Both the position numbers and the translations under genes were made by a program. A stretch of DNA of 64,000 bases from an uncultured Collinsella sp. (lineage in GTDB: Bacteria > Actinomycetota > Coriobacteriia > Coriobacteriales > Coriobacteriaceae). The stretch covers positions 9,073-73,072 of the forward strand of contig UQHV01000013.1 in NCBI GenBank assembly GCA_900540895.1. The letters are read 5' to 3'. Numbering within the stretch: position 1 is the stretch's first letter; every line of letters starts with the position of its first letter. Shown one piece after another: positions 44,284 to 52,207 of this stretch. Below the pieces are notes generated by a model that saw nothing but the letters and a program-made list of their open reading frames with translations, was not told the origin of the DNA and made no database searches.

Positions 44284-44405
44284 GGTTCGCGCTGTTACCG
44301 CCTCAGATGAGCCAAGGCAGACAAAAGGGGAGGTGCCGGCTTTCGCAAGGCGCGAACCTACGAAAATCGCCGCGCGGCAACGCGGGGCGATGAGCTCGGT
44401 CGGGG
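44284..44405. other. Structured GC-rich region before the translation GTPase gene
   Basis: GGTTCGCGC (44284-44292) pairs with GCGCGAACC (44350-44358). Another hairpin (ATCGCC with GGCGAT, 44366-44391) follows. The stretch contains CTGTTACC and AGCCAAGGCAGA, words that also occur in SRP RNA helix 8, but the Ffh-binding apical part is absent. It sits upstream of a TATCAT -10 box (44441-44446), so it is not simply the leader. Candidate structured RNA; no coding content seen in 44264-44506. Confidence 0.4.
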
Positions 44406-44506
44406 GATAGGGCCCGCTTCGCCCGCCGGCCCGTAAATTGTATCATCCAGTGTGGAGCGTGAACGCCCGTTGCCGCGTGCGATGGGCTTGTAATAAGAGG
44501 AGAGCC

Positions 44507-46510
44507 ATGTCGAAGCAAGCGGTCGTTGGAATCTTGGCACATGTCGATGCCGGCAAGACCACGCTGGCCGAGGCCATGCTGTTCAACGCGGGTCGCATCC
44601 GCAAGCGCGGCCGCGTGGACGATGGCGATTCGCATCTGGACACGAACGCGATCGAGCGCGAGCGCGGCATCACGATCTTCTCGTCGCAGGCCGTGCTCGA
44701 CCATGGCGATACCCACGTCATGCTCGTGGATGCGCCGGGGCATGTCGATTTTTCTGCCGAGGCGGAGCGCGCGCTGCGCGCACTCGACTACGCGATTTTG
44801 GTTGTGGGCGCCAACGACGGCGTGCAAGGGCACACCGAAACCCTGTGGCGCCTGCTTGCGCGCTATGACATCCCGACGTTCATCTTCATCAACAAAATCG
44901 ATTTGGAGAATCCCGGCCGCGATGTTTTGCTGGCACAACTTAGGCAACGTCTTTCCGAGGGCTGCCTGGATGCCAACGAACTGCTGGCGGGCGGCGCCGT
45001 TCAGGAGGACGCTGCTGCGTTGGACGAGGCGGCGCTCGAGGAGTTTTTTGAAGCGGGCGAGCTTTCTGTCGCAACGCTGTCGCGCATGGTTGCCGAGCGC
45101 AAGCTCTTTCCCTGCTTTGCCGGCTCGGCGCTCAAGGACCAAGGCGTGGACGAGCTGCTGGATGGCATATGCGCGCTGATGCGCGAACAGGCGTGGCTCC
45201 CGGAGTTTGCCGCGCGCGTCTATCGTGTCAGCCGCGGGGATCACGGCGAGCGTTTGGCTTGGGTTAAAGTGACCGGCGGCACGTTGCATGCCAAGCAGAT
45301 GATTGACGGACGTTCCGGTGCCGAAGCATGGGAGCAGAAGGTCGATCAGGTCCGCATCTATAACGGCGAGAAGTATGAGCTTGCCCAAGAAGTTGCTGCT
45401 GGCGGTATTTGTGCCGTGACGGGTCTTGCGCACGTTCGCCCAGGGGACGCCTTGGGCGCGGAATCCGCGTGCGATGCGCCCGTCATTGCGCCAGTTCTCA
45501 CCTATACGGTGCTTCCGGGCGAACACGATGTCCATGCGGTGTTCAAGGCACTGACTGAGCTGGCGGACGAAGATCCCATGCTCGGCGTAAGCTGGAATAC
45601 GCATCTCGAGCAGATTCACCTGCAGCTGATGGGCGCCGTGCAACTCGAGGTCGTGCAGCGGGTATTGGCCGATCGCTTTGGCCTTTCGGTTGCGTTTGAG
45701 TCTGGCGGCATTCTCTATAAGGAGACTATTTCGCAGCCGGTCGAGGGCGTGGGCCACTTTGAGCCACTGCGCCACTATGCCGAGGTGCATCTGTGCCTGG
45801 AACCGTTGCCGGCGGGTTCGGGCGTGCAGTTTGGCACCGTGACCTCGACCGACGAGCTCGATCTTAACTGGCAGCGTCTGGCACTCACCAACGCCATGGA
45901 GCGCGATCACCTGGGCGTGCTGACCGGCTCGCCCATCACCGATGTGCGCATTACGCTCACGGGCGGCCGTGCGCATGCCAAACACACCGAGGGCGGCGAT
46001 TTTCGCCAGGCCACGTACCGCGCGATTCGTCAGGGGCTCATGCAGGCGCGTGAGGCCGGCGCGACGGTGCTGTTGGAGCCGTGGTACCACTTTGAGGTTG
46101 AGGTGCCGGGGGAGTGCGTGGGCCGGGCGCTCTCGGATGCCACGCGCATGGGTGCCGAGTACGAGCCACCGACGATGGCGGGCGATCGGGCGACGCTTGT
46201 GGGTCGCGTACCGGCATCCGAGGTGCAGGATTACGCGCTGGAGGTGGCTGCCTACACGAGCGGTCGCGGACATCTGTACCTAGAGTTTGCCGGCTATGCG
46301 GCTTGCCATGATGCTGAGCGCGTCATCGAGGCGGCCACCTATGAGCCCGAGGCCGATCTGCCCAACACGCCCGATTCGGTCTTTTGCTCTCACGGTGCCG
46401 GTTACGCGGTCAAATGGTACGACGTACCCGCCGCGGCGCACGTAAAGATCGATCCCGCCACCTTTCGCCCCTGGCGAGCAGCAGACGCCGAGTTTTTCGG
46501 CCATAGGTGA
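44507..46510 (+). CDS. Tet(M)/EF-G-related translation factor GTPase
   Basis: 667 residues with GILAHVDAGKTTLAEA (G1), RERGITI (G2), VDAPGHVDF (G3) and INKID (G4), then EF-G-like domains II-V. It is related to ribosomal protection proteins such as Tet(M), but the domain IV tip reads AKHTEGGDF, not the YSPVSTPADF-type tip that displaces tetracycline. It is therefore better described as a chromosomal translation GTPase of unknown role than as a resistance gene. ATG 44507 has AGAGGAG upstream; the open frame starts at 44438. Confidence 0.85.
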   Translation: MSKQAVVGILAHVDAGKTTLAEAMLFNAGRIRKRGRVDDGDSHLDTNAIERERGITIFSSQAVLDHGDTHVMLVDAPGHVDFSAEAERALRALDYAILVVGANDGVQGHTETLWRLLARYDIPTFIFINKIDLENPGRDVLLAQLRQRLSEGCLDANELLAGGAVQEDAAALDEAALEEFFEAGELSVATLSRMVAERKLFPCFAGSALKDQGVDELLDGICALMREQAWLPEFAARVYRVSRGDHGERLAWVKVTGGTLHAKQMIDGRSGAEAWEQKVDQVRIYNGEKYELAQEVAAGGICAVTGLAHVRPGDALGAESACDAPVIAPVLTYTVLPGEHDVHAVFKALTELADEDPMLGVSWNTHLEQIHLQLMGAVQLEVVQRVLADRFGLSVAFESGGILYKETISQPVEGVGHFEPLRHYAEVHLCLEPLPAGSGVQFGTVTSTDELDLNWQRLALTNAMERDHLGVLTGSPITDVRITLTGGRAHAKHTEGGDFRQATYRAIRQGLMQAREAGATVLLEPWYHFEVEVPGECVGRALSDATRMGAEYEPPTMAGDRATLVGRVPASEVQDYALEVAAYTSGRGHLYLEFAGYAACHDAERVIEAATYEPEADLPNTPDSVFCSHGAGYAVKWYDVPAAAHVKIDPATFRPWRAADAEFFGHR

Positions 46511-46603
46511 TAGAGGGTCAGTTCCTTTGTCGTATGCTATTGGTGTAACTCGGTACAAGTTGGTATAACTATTACCAGGGTTTGCCAATCCGAGGAGGCC
46601 GAC

Positions 46604-47722
46604 ATGAATCCAAATCCCTTTAAGCCCACGGCTGGTAAGCGGCCTCCGATACTCATCGGTCGCGAGTCTGTTATCGAAGATTTTGAAGAAGGACTCGACA
46701 ACGGCGCCGGAGCGCCGGGCAGGCTCATGCTCATTACGGGAAACCGCGGCTGTGGCAAAACGGTTCTCCTGCGGGAGCTGCAGCGTTTAGCCAGCGAGCG
46801 CGGATGGGCGGTTGTCTCCGATTCCGCTTCGCTTGGCTTATGCGACCGATTGACCGACGCGCTTCGCTCGAATAAACCCGTTGTGACGTCAATGGAGTTT
46901 GGGCCGTCATTTGGCCGGATGTCGGTCGAGGCGGCGCGGACAAAAGGCGAGACGTTGCGCGGGTTAGTCAACGAACGCCTCAAGAAACTCGGGCCGGGAA
47001 AGGGCATACTGTTTGCGATTGACGAGGCGCAGTCTGCGTCTATCGAGGAGCTGGCGGCTCTTGCCGTTCTCTATCAGCAAGTGCTCGGAGATCAGGATGC
47101 TACGGGATTGCCCGATAGCGACCAGCGCGGTCTTGCGCTGGTGTTCGCTGGATTGCCCAGTATGGTTGATGACTTGCTCGAAGAGCCGAGCGTGACGTTT
47201 TTGCGCCGTGCCCAGCAGCGTACGCTGGGGGCGATTTCTTTGCCCAAGGTGCGCGATTCATATATCCAGACGGTCAAAGACGCTGGTCTTTACGTTGACG
47301 CGGAGACGGCGGACCTTGCGGCACGCAAGAGCATGGGGCATCCCTATATGGTTCAGCTGGTGGGCTATTACATGTGGCGCTCTGCTGTCCGACGCAACTC
47401 GCAGGTCATTGAAAGGTGCGATGTCGAGGATGGCCATGCGGATGCCGTCCCCGAGTTCTACGAAGCGGTCGACGCGCCCCTGTATTATGGATTGCGCAGC
47501 CCGCAACGCCTCTTTATCGAGGCCATGGCGGTTGACGAGGGTAAACCGACGCGTATGGCGGATATCATTGAGCGCTGCGACCGTACTCAGAGTTGGGCGA
47601 GCAAATATCGCGCAAGCCTGATTCGCGAGCGCGTCATCGAGGCTGCCGGATACGGTCTCGTCCGGTTTACCGTGCCCATGCTGGGCGAGTACATTCGCGA
47701 TCGAGTTTTATGGCATGAGTAG
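46604..47722 (+). CDS. AAA ATPase with C-terminal winged helix (Orc/Cdc6-like or AAA16 type), copy 1
   Basis: 372 residues. Walker A is LITGNRGCGKTVLL, Walker B LFAIDEAQSA, sensor 1 VFAGLPSM, and a sensor/arginine region follows (TFLRRAQQRTLG). The C-terminal 90 residues fit a winged helix. Its stop overlaps the UvrA2 start by 8 bp (47715-47722), so translation is coupled. The paralogue at 50269 faces it across UvrA2. Such ATP-binding proteins are of unknown function; DNA or toxin-antitoxin-type roles are inference. Confidence 0.82.
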   Translation: MNPNPFKPTAGKRPPILIGRESVIEDFEEGLDNGAGAPGRLMLITGNRGCGKTVLLRELQRLASERGWAVVSDSASLGLCDRLTDALRSNKPVVTSMEFGPSFGRMSVEAARTKGETLRGLVNERLKKLGPGKGILFAIDEAQSASIEELAALAVLYQQVLGDQDATGLPDSDQRGLALVFAGLPSMVDDLLEEPSVTFLRRAQQRTLGAISLPKVRDSYIQTVKDAGLYVDAETADLAARKSMGHPYMVQLVGYYMWRSAVRRNSQVIERCDVEDGHADAVPEFYEAVDAPLYYGLRSPQRLFIEAMAVDEGKPTRMADIIERCDRTQSWASKYRASLIRERVIEAAGYGLVRFTVPMLGEYIRDRVLWHE

Positions 47723-50228
47723 GGTGATAAAGGTGACGGAACAGAAGATGAGCCCGCAGGCTATCGAGGTGCGTGGCGCGCGTGTCCATAACCTTAAGGA
47801 CATCGATATTGATATCCCGCTGGGAAAGCTCGTGGGTATTGCCGGCGTGTCGGGTTCGGGCAAGAGTTCGCTGGCGCTGGGAGTTCTTTATGCCGAGGGC
47901 TCGCGCCGTTACCTGGAGGCGCTCAGCACCTATACCCGCCGTCGTCTGACGCAGGCCGAGCACGCCCAGGTGGACGAGGTGCTGCACGTGCCAGCGGCGC
48001 TCGCATTGCATCAGCGCCCCAGCGTGCCGGGCGTGCGCTCCACTTTTGGCACCATGACCGAGCTCAACAACAGCCTGCGTCTGCTCTTTAGCCGTTGCGC
48101 CCATCACGCGTGCCCACATTGCGGGGCACGCGTGGAGCCGAGCCTTAACGTGGCTGCGGGCCTGTCGCTCACGTGTCCGACATGCGGCCGCGAGTTCTAC
48201 GCCCCGAGCGCCGAGGACCTTGCCTTCAACAGCGGCGGTGCGTGCCCTACCTGCGGTGGCACCGGTGTCATGCGCGAGGTGGACGAGGCGAGCCTGGTGC
48301 CCGACGAGTCAAAGACTATCAACGAGGGCGCGGTGCTTCCCTGGGGCACGCTCATGTGGGATCTGATGAAGCAGGTCGCCGGCGAGATGGGCGTGCGTAC
48401 CGACGTGCCGTTTAACCAGCTCACGCCTCAAGAGCGCGACATCGTGTTCCATGGTCCGGCGGTTAAAAAGCACATTCTCTACGTTCCCAAAAACGGCGAG
48501 GGCGCCACGCCGCTCGACTTCACCTATTACAACGCCGTCTATACCGTCGAGAATGCGCTCGCCAAGGTTAAGGACGACAAGGGCCTCAAACGCGTTGCGC
48601 GCTTTTTGCGCGAGGGCCCATGCCGCGACTGCAGCGGCACGCGTCTCTCCGAGGCGGCACGCCAGCCCCAGGTGCGCGGTATCAATCTGGCGCAGGCCGC
48701 GGCCATGACGCTGGGTGAGGCGATTGAGTGGGTGCGCGGGGTGCCCGCATCCTTGCCGGCCGAGATGCGGCCCATGGCGACGGATATCTGCGATTCGTTT
48801 TTGAGCGCGGCCCGCCGCCTGGTCGACCTGGGTCTCGATTATCTTTCGCTCGATCGCGCCGGTGCCACGCTCTCCACGGGTGAGCGCCAGCGCGTGCAGC
48901 TTGCCCGCGTGGTGCGCAACCGATCGACAGGCGTGCTCTATGTGCTGGACGAGCCCTCGATCGGCTTGCATCCTGCCAATGTCGACGGCTTGGTGGGCGT
49001 GATGCGCGATCTGGTGGATGACGGCAACACCGTGGTTGTTGTCGACCACGACACGCGCGTGCTGGCGGAAGCCGACTATCTGGTCGAGATGGGCCCCGTT
49101 GCCGGAGCAGGCGGCGGTAACGTGATCGCTGCCGGTACGGTAGACGAGGTCGAGCAATCGCAGGACAGCCGCATCGCACCGTTTTTGCGCGCAGATCCCA
49201 AGCGCTTGCGCCCGCAGGTGACTGACGGGGAAATGTTTGATCAGGGCCACATCCGCATGGCAACTAATGCCATCCATACCGTCAAGCCGCTCGAAGTCGA
49301 TATTCCGCGCGGCCGTCTTGTCGCGGTGACGGGCGTTTCGGGTTCGGGCAAGACGACGTTGGTGCTCGAGACGCTCATTCCGGCGCTTAGAGCCCAGGCA
49401 GCTGGCGAGCGCCTGCCAAGCCATGTGCGCTGGGTCGACGCCGAGGGTATCGCACGCGCCAACCTGATTGACGCCACGCCTATCGGCGCCAACGTGCGCT
49501 CGACGGTGGCGACCTATGCCGACATCCATGATGAGCTGCGCCGCGCCTTCGCCCGTACGCCCGAAGCCAAGGCAGCCGGCTACAAGGCGGGTGCCTTTAG
49601 CTACAACACTGGCGCCTTGCGCTGCCCTACGTGCGATGGCACGGGCTCGATATCGCTCGACGTGCAGTTTCTGCCCGACGTCGAGATCGTCTGCCCGGCA
49701 TGTCGTGGTTCGCGTTATGCAGACGCGGCTTCGCATATCCATCGCGAGGGCAAGGACGGGAGTCTGCTTACGTTGCCGCAGCTCATGGACATGAGCGTGG
49801 ACGAGGCCATCGACGCCACACTGGGACTCAAGAAAGTTCAGACGCGCTTGCAGACCTTGCACGACCTGGGCTTGGGTTATCTCACACTTGGCGAGCCCAC
49901 ACCGGCGCTTTCGGGCGGCGAGGCGCAGCGCCTTAAGCTTGCGAGCGAGATGGGCCGCGTGCAGGACGATGCCGTATTCGTATTTGACGAGCCCACGATC
50001 GGCCTGCATCCGCTCGATGTTCAGGTGCTGTTGAACGTGTTTGACGGTCTCGTTGCCAAGGGCGCCACGGTTATCGTAATCGAGCACGATCTCGACCTTA
50101 TCCGTAACGCCGATTACGTGATCGACATGGGTCCGGGCGGTGGCGACGCGGGCGGGCAAATCGTCTGCGCCGGTACGCCGGGCGACATCGCGGCCTGCTC
50201 CGCAAGCATCACCGGCCGCTACCTATAG
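47715..50228 (+). CDS. Class II UvrA-like ABC ATPase (UvrA2)
   Basis: 837 residues, shorter than UvrA (about 940) and without room for the UvrB-binding insertion. Two ABC modules: GVSGSGKSS with LSTGERQRVQLARVV and LYVLDEPSIGLHPA, then GVSGSGKTT with LSGGEAQRLKLASEM and VFVFDEPTIGLHPLD. Zinc clusters CPHC/CPTC/CPTC and CPTC/CPAC are present. Class II UvrAs are linked to DNA-damage tolerance and, in producers, to resistance to DNA-binding drugs. The start overlaps the AAA gene stop; an internal ATG at 47748 is also possible. A palindrome follows 2 bp after the stop. Confidence 0.9.
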   Translation: MSRVIKVTEQKMSPQAIEVRGARVHNLKDIDIDIPLGKLVGIAGVSGSGKSSLALGVLYAEGSRRYLEALSTYTRRRLTQAEHAQVDEVLHVPAALALHQRPSVPGVRSTFGTMTELNNSLRLLFSRCAHHACPHCGARVEPSLNVAAGLSLTCPTCGREFYAPSAEDLAFNSGGACPTCGGTGVMREVDEASLVPDESKTINEGAVLPWGTLMWDLMKQVAGEMGVRTDVPFNQLTPQERDIVFHGPAVKKHILYVPKNGEGATPLDFTYYNAVYTVENALAKVKDDKGLKRVARFLREGPCRDCSGTRLSEAARQPQVRGINLAQAAAMTLGEAIEWVRGVPASLPAEMRPMATDICDSFLSAARRLVDLGLDYLSLDRAGATLSTGERQRVQLARVVRNRSTGVLYVLDEPSIGLHPANVDGLVGVMRDLVDDGNTVVVVDHDTRVLAEADYLVEMGPVAGAGGGNVIAAGTVDEVEQSQDSRIAPFLRADPKRLRPQVTDGEMFDQGHIRMATNAIHTVKPLEVDIPRGRLVAVTGVSGSGKTTLVLETLIPALRAQAAGERLPSHVRWVDAEGIARANLIDATPIGANVRSTVATYADIHDELRRAFARTPEAKAAGYKAGAFSYNTGALRCPTCDGTGSISLDVQFLPDVEIVCPACRGSRYADAASHIHREGKDGSLLTLPQLMDMSVDEAIDATLGLKKVQTRLQTLHDLGLGYLTLGEPTPALSGGEAQRLKLASEMGRVQDDAVFVFDEPTIGLHPLDVQVLLNVFDGLVAKGATVIVIEHDLDLIRNADYVIDMGPGGGDAGGQIVCAGTPGDIAACSASITGRYL

Positions 50229-50230
50229 AC

Positions 50231-50263
50231 AATGAGGCAAAGGGACAGTCCCTTTGCCTCATT
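50231..50263. repeat. Palindromic repeat, AAAGGGACAG family (copy 3)
   Basis: AATGAGGCAAAGGGA (50231-50245) and TCCCTTTGCCTCATT (50249-50263) form a perfect 15-bp stem with loop CAG. It occupies the gap between the convergent UvrA2 and AAA stops and could terminate both transcripts. Confidence 0.85.
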
Positions 50264-50268
50264 GATGC

Positions 50269-51369
50269 CTATTTCACGCACTGAGCGGAGAGATAGTCGC
50301 GGAAGAATGGCAATTCAAATGCGACGAGCCCTCGTCCTCGCTCCCCGATGATGCCGGCGTCTATCATGCGGCGTCGGTAGCGTGAGACCTGCTGCGGCGA
50401 ACGCCTAAGGCGCTCGACAAGGTCAGCGGTGGTGGACTCTTCCTCGTCATCGAGCATGGCGATGAGGAATCGCTTGTCCTCTGCAGTGAGTTCCCGATAG
50501 GTTGCCGCGAGGATTCGGTCGTCCATCTCGTCGCGCGCGATTTTGATTCCCAGGTCAAAGTCGCGTGACGAGATCTCCTTCGAATCGCTTGTGAGATCCC
50601 AGGCACGGTAGCCTACGAGTTGCAATAGGAAGGGAAAACCAGAGATCGAGCGAACGGCTCTATCGATTCCCTCAGCATCTGCCAAGCGATCGTTTTCCTG
50701 GATCGTGCGAATCAAGGCCTCGCGTACGTCATAGTCGGCAATGCGACCCAGATGATATTGTTGGGCGCGGCGAAGGAACGAGACCGTCTTGTGGTTCAGC
50801 AACGTCGAGACGTTGTTGGGAAGTCCCGCCATGAGCAGGGCGACGCGTTTCCCATCGGTCACAAAGTGCTGATACGTCGCTGCGAGCTGAATCATCTCGT
50901 CGAGTGTCGGGTCCACCTCGTCAACCGTGACGAGCAGACCGGTGCCCGCCTCGTTGAGCTGGTCGATGATGTCGCTCATGCGATAACGCCAGGTTGAGGC
51001 ATCGTGGACACGATTGACCTCGATGCTGCCGAGCGGTGCAATTCCGAGGCCGGTGACTTCGAAGTGGTTGGACGGGTCGATGAGATGGGCTGCGGCGCGT
51101 TTCGCCCCGGACTCGAGTTCCTCAAGCATTCCCGGGAGCGCGGTCGTCTTTACGGCTATCCAGCCGTGGGATTCCGCCCTTGTCGCGAGCGACGACATGA
51201 GAGCGGTTTTACCGGTTCCACGCGCGCCTGAGAAGATCGAGGTCAATTCTGGGCGCCTGCGCTGGCTCAAGAAGGCACGGTCCAAATCCCGAATAATCTG
51301 TTGTCTGCCAGCGAGATGGGCGGGAACCTCACCAAAACTGGGGGTAAACGGGTTCTCGAGATATTCCAC
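50269..51369 (-). CDS. AAA ATPase with C-terminal winged helix, copy 2
   Basis: 366 residues, same architecture as the protein at 46604: Walker A FSGARGTGKTALM, Walker B LLVTVDEVDP, sensor 1 LLMAGLPNNV and the paralogous TVSFLRRAQQYHLGRI. The C-terminal winged helix (TTADLVERLRRSPQQVSRYRRRMI) is clearer here. The two copies share only the core motifs, so they are old paralogues. It is convergent with UvrA2. The GAGAGCC at the start is a modest ribosome site. Confidence 0.8.
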   Translation of the reverse strand: MEYLENPFTPSFGEVPAHLAGRQQIIRDLDRAFLSQRRRPELTSIFSGARGTGKTALMSSLATRAESHGWIAVKTTALPGMLEELESGAKRAAAHLIDPSNHFEVTGLGIAPLGSIEVNRVHDASTWRYRMSDIIDQLNEAGTGLLVTVDEVDPTLDEMIQLAATYQHFVTDGKRVALLMAGLPNNVSTLLNHKTVSFLRRAQQYHLGRIADYDVREALIRTIQENDRLADAEGIDRAVRSISGFPFLLQLVGYRAWDLTSDSKEISSRDFDLGIKIARDEMDDRILAATYRELTAEDKRFLIAMLDDEEESTTADLVERLRRSPQQVSRYRRRMIDAGIIGERGRGLVAFELPFFRDYLSAQCVK

Positions 51370-51486
51370 AAGGCTCTCCTTTCACACCGCCGTTTAACTT
51401 CATTTTACTTTAGTTAATTCTGATTAAAAGTGAGGCTCTTTATCTAGAGCATCAATTGGGCGTGTGTGCCATCGGCGTGGCGCCTG

Positions 51487-51519
51487 AATGTGACAAAGGG
51501 GCAGTTCCTTTGTCACATT
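51487..51519. repeat. Palindromic repeat, AAAGGGACAG family (copy 4), containing the trmL stop
   Basis: AATGTGACAAAGG (51487-51499) and CCTTTGTCACATT (51507-51519) form a perfect 13-bp stem. The minus-strand trmL gene ends inside it: its TGA is at 51513-51515. Confidence 0.85.
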
Positions 51520-52112
51520 CCCGGAAAGCCTGTTTGGCGTAGGGCCTCGTAGAGGACGATGGCGGCGCTGTTGGAGAGGTTGAGTGCGCTGATGCGGTAG
51601 TCGTCCGGATTGACGAAGTTGCCGCAGATATCCTGCCGAAGGATGGCCTCATGGCCGTCCTCGATATGCCCCAGCGATTCCTCGTGGGCTTCCCAGGCCT
51701 CGGCGTTATCGAGTGAATCGCAATCGCGCAGCATCGGGATGCGCTCGCAACGCTCGGACGCCGCGGCAAGCAGTGGCTCAGGAATGCCCGAGCTCTCGCT
51801 ACCAAAGACCAAGTAGTCTCCATCGCGGTAGGTACTCTGCGCATAGGTGCGGCGTGCCTTTTTGGTCAGCAGATGCAGGCTACCATCGGCAGGGGAGAGG
51901 TCGTTGCGCGCAAGAAAATCCTCCCAGCCGGCATAGGTCGTCACGTCCAAGTTTTGCCAGTAGCCCAGGCCGGCGCGGCGCACTGTCTTGTCGTCGAGCG
52001 AAAAGCCCAGGGGCTCCACCAGATGCAGGCGGGCACCGGTAACCACGCAGGTGCGGCCGATATTGCCCGTATTGGCCGGAATCTCGGGCGCGTACAGCAC
52101 GATGTTGAACAT
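51513..52112 (-). CDS. trmL: tRNA (cytidine/uridine-34-2'-O)-methyltransferase TrmL
   Basis: 199 residues of the SPOUT family. PEIPANTGNIGRTCV is motif 1, VFGSESSGIPEPLL motif 2 and LNLSNSAAIVLYEALR motif 3 with the knot. TrmL methylates the wobble nucleotide of tRNA-Leu. The usual length is about 155; here the middle is longer. The last codons and the stop come from the palindrome, so the C-terminus FPGM may be set by repeat insertion. ATG 52112 has AAGGAG 5 nt upstream. A terminator lies just 22 bp upstream. Confidence 0.93.
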   Translation of the reverse strand: MFNIVLYAPEIPANTGNIGRTCVVTGARLHLVEPLGFSLDDKTVRRAGLGYWQNLDVTTYAGWEDFLARNDLSPADGSLHLLTKKARRTYAQSTYRDGDYLVFGSESSGIPEPLLAAASERCERIPMLRDCDSLDNAEAWEAHEESLGHIEDGHEAILRQDICGNFVNPDDYRISALNLSNSAAIVLYEALRQTGFPGM

Positions 52113-52133
52113 GAATCTCCTTGGCTCAGAACG

Positions 52134-52168
52134 AAAAACCACCACGAAGGGCACCTTCGTGGTGGTTT
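52134..52168 (-). terminator. Terminator of the CobW gene
   Basis: AAACCACCACGAAGG (52136-52150) pairs with its complement (52154-52168) over 15 bp with a 3-nt loop; on the minus strand a T-run follows. It leaves only 22 bp before the trmL ATG. Confidence 0.9.
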
Positions 52169-52207
52169 GGCGGTTACGTAGGCGGAAAAATGCCCGCTTG
52201 GATAAAC

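Noticed and set aside
44281..44356. SRP RNA gene (ffs)
   Set aside because: Basal helix words match, but the invariant Ffh-binding apical sequence is missing, so it is not a functional SRP RNA.
44507..46510. Acquired tetracycline-resistance gene
   Set aside because: The tip loop of domain IV differs from Tet(M)/Tet(W), and nothing in the flanks points to a mobile element carrying it.
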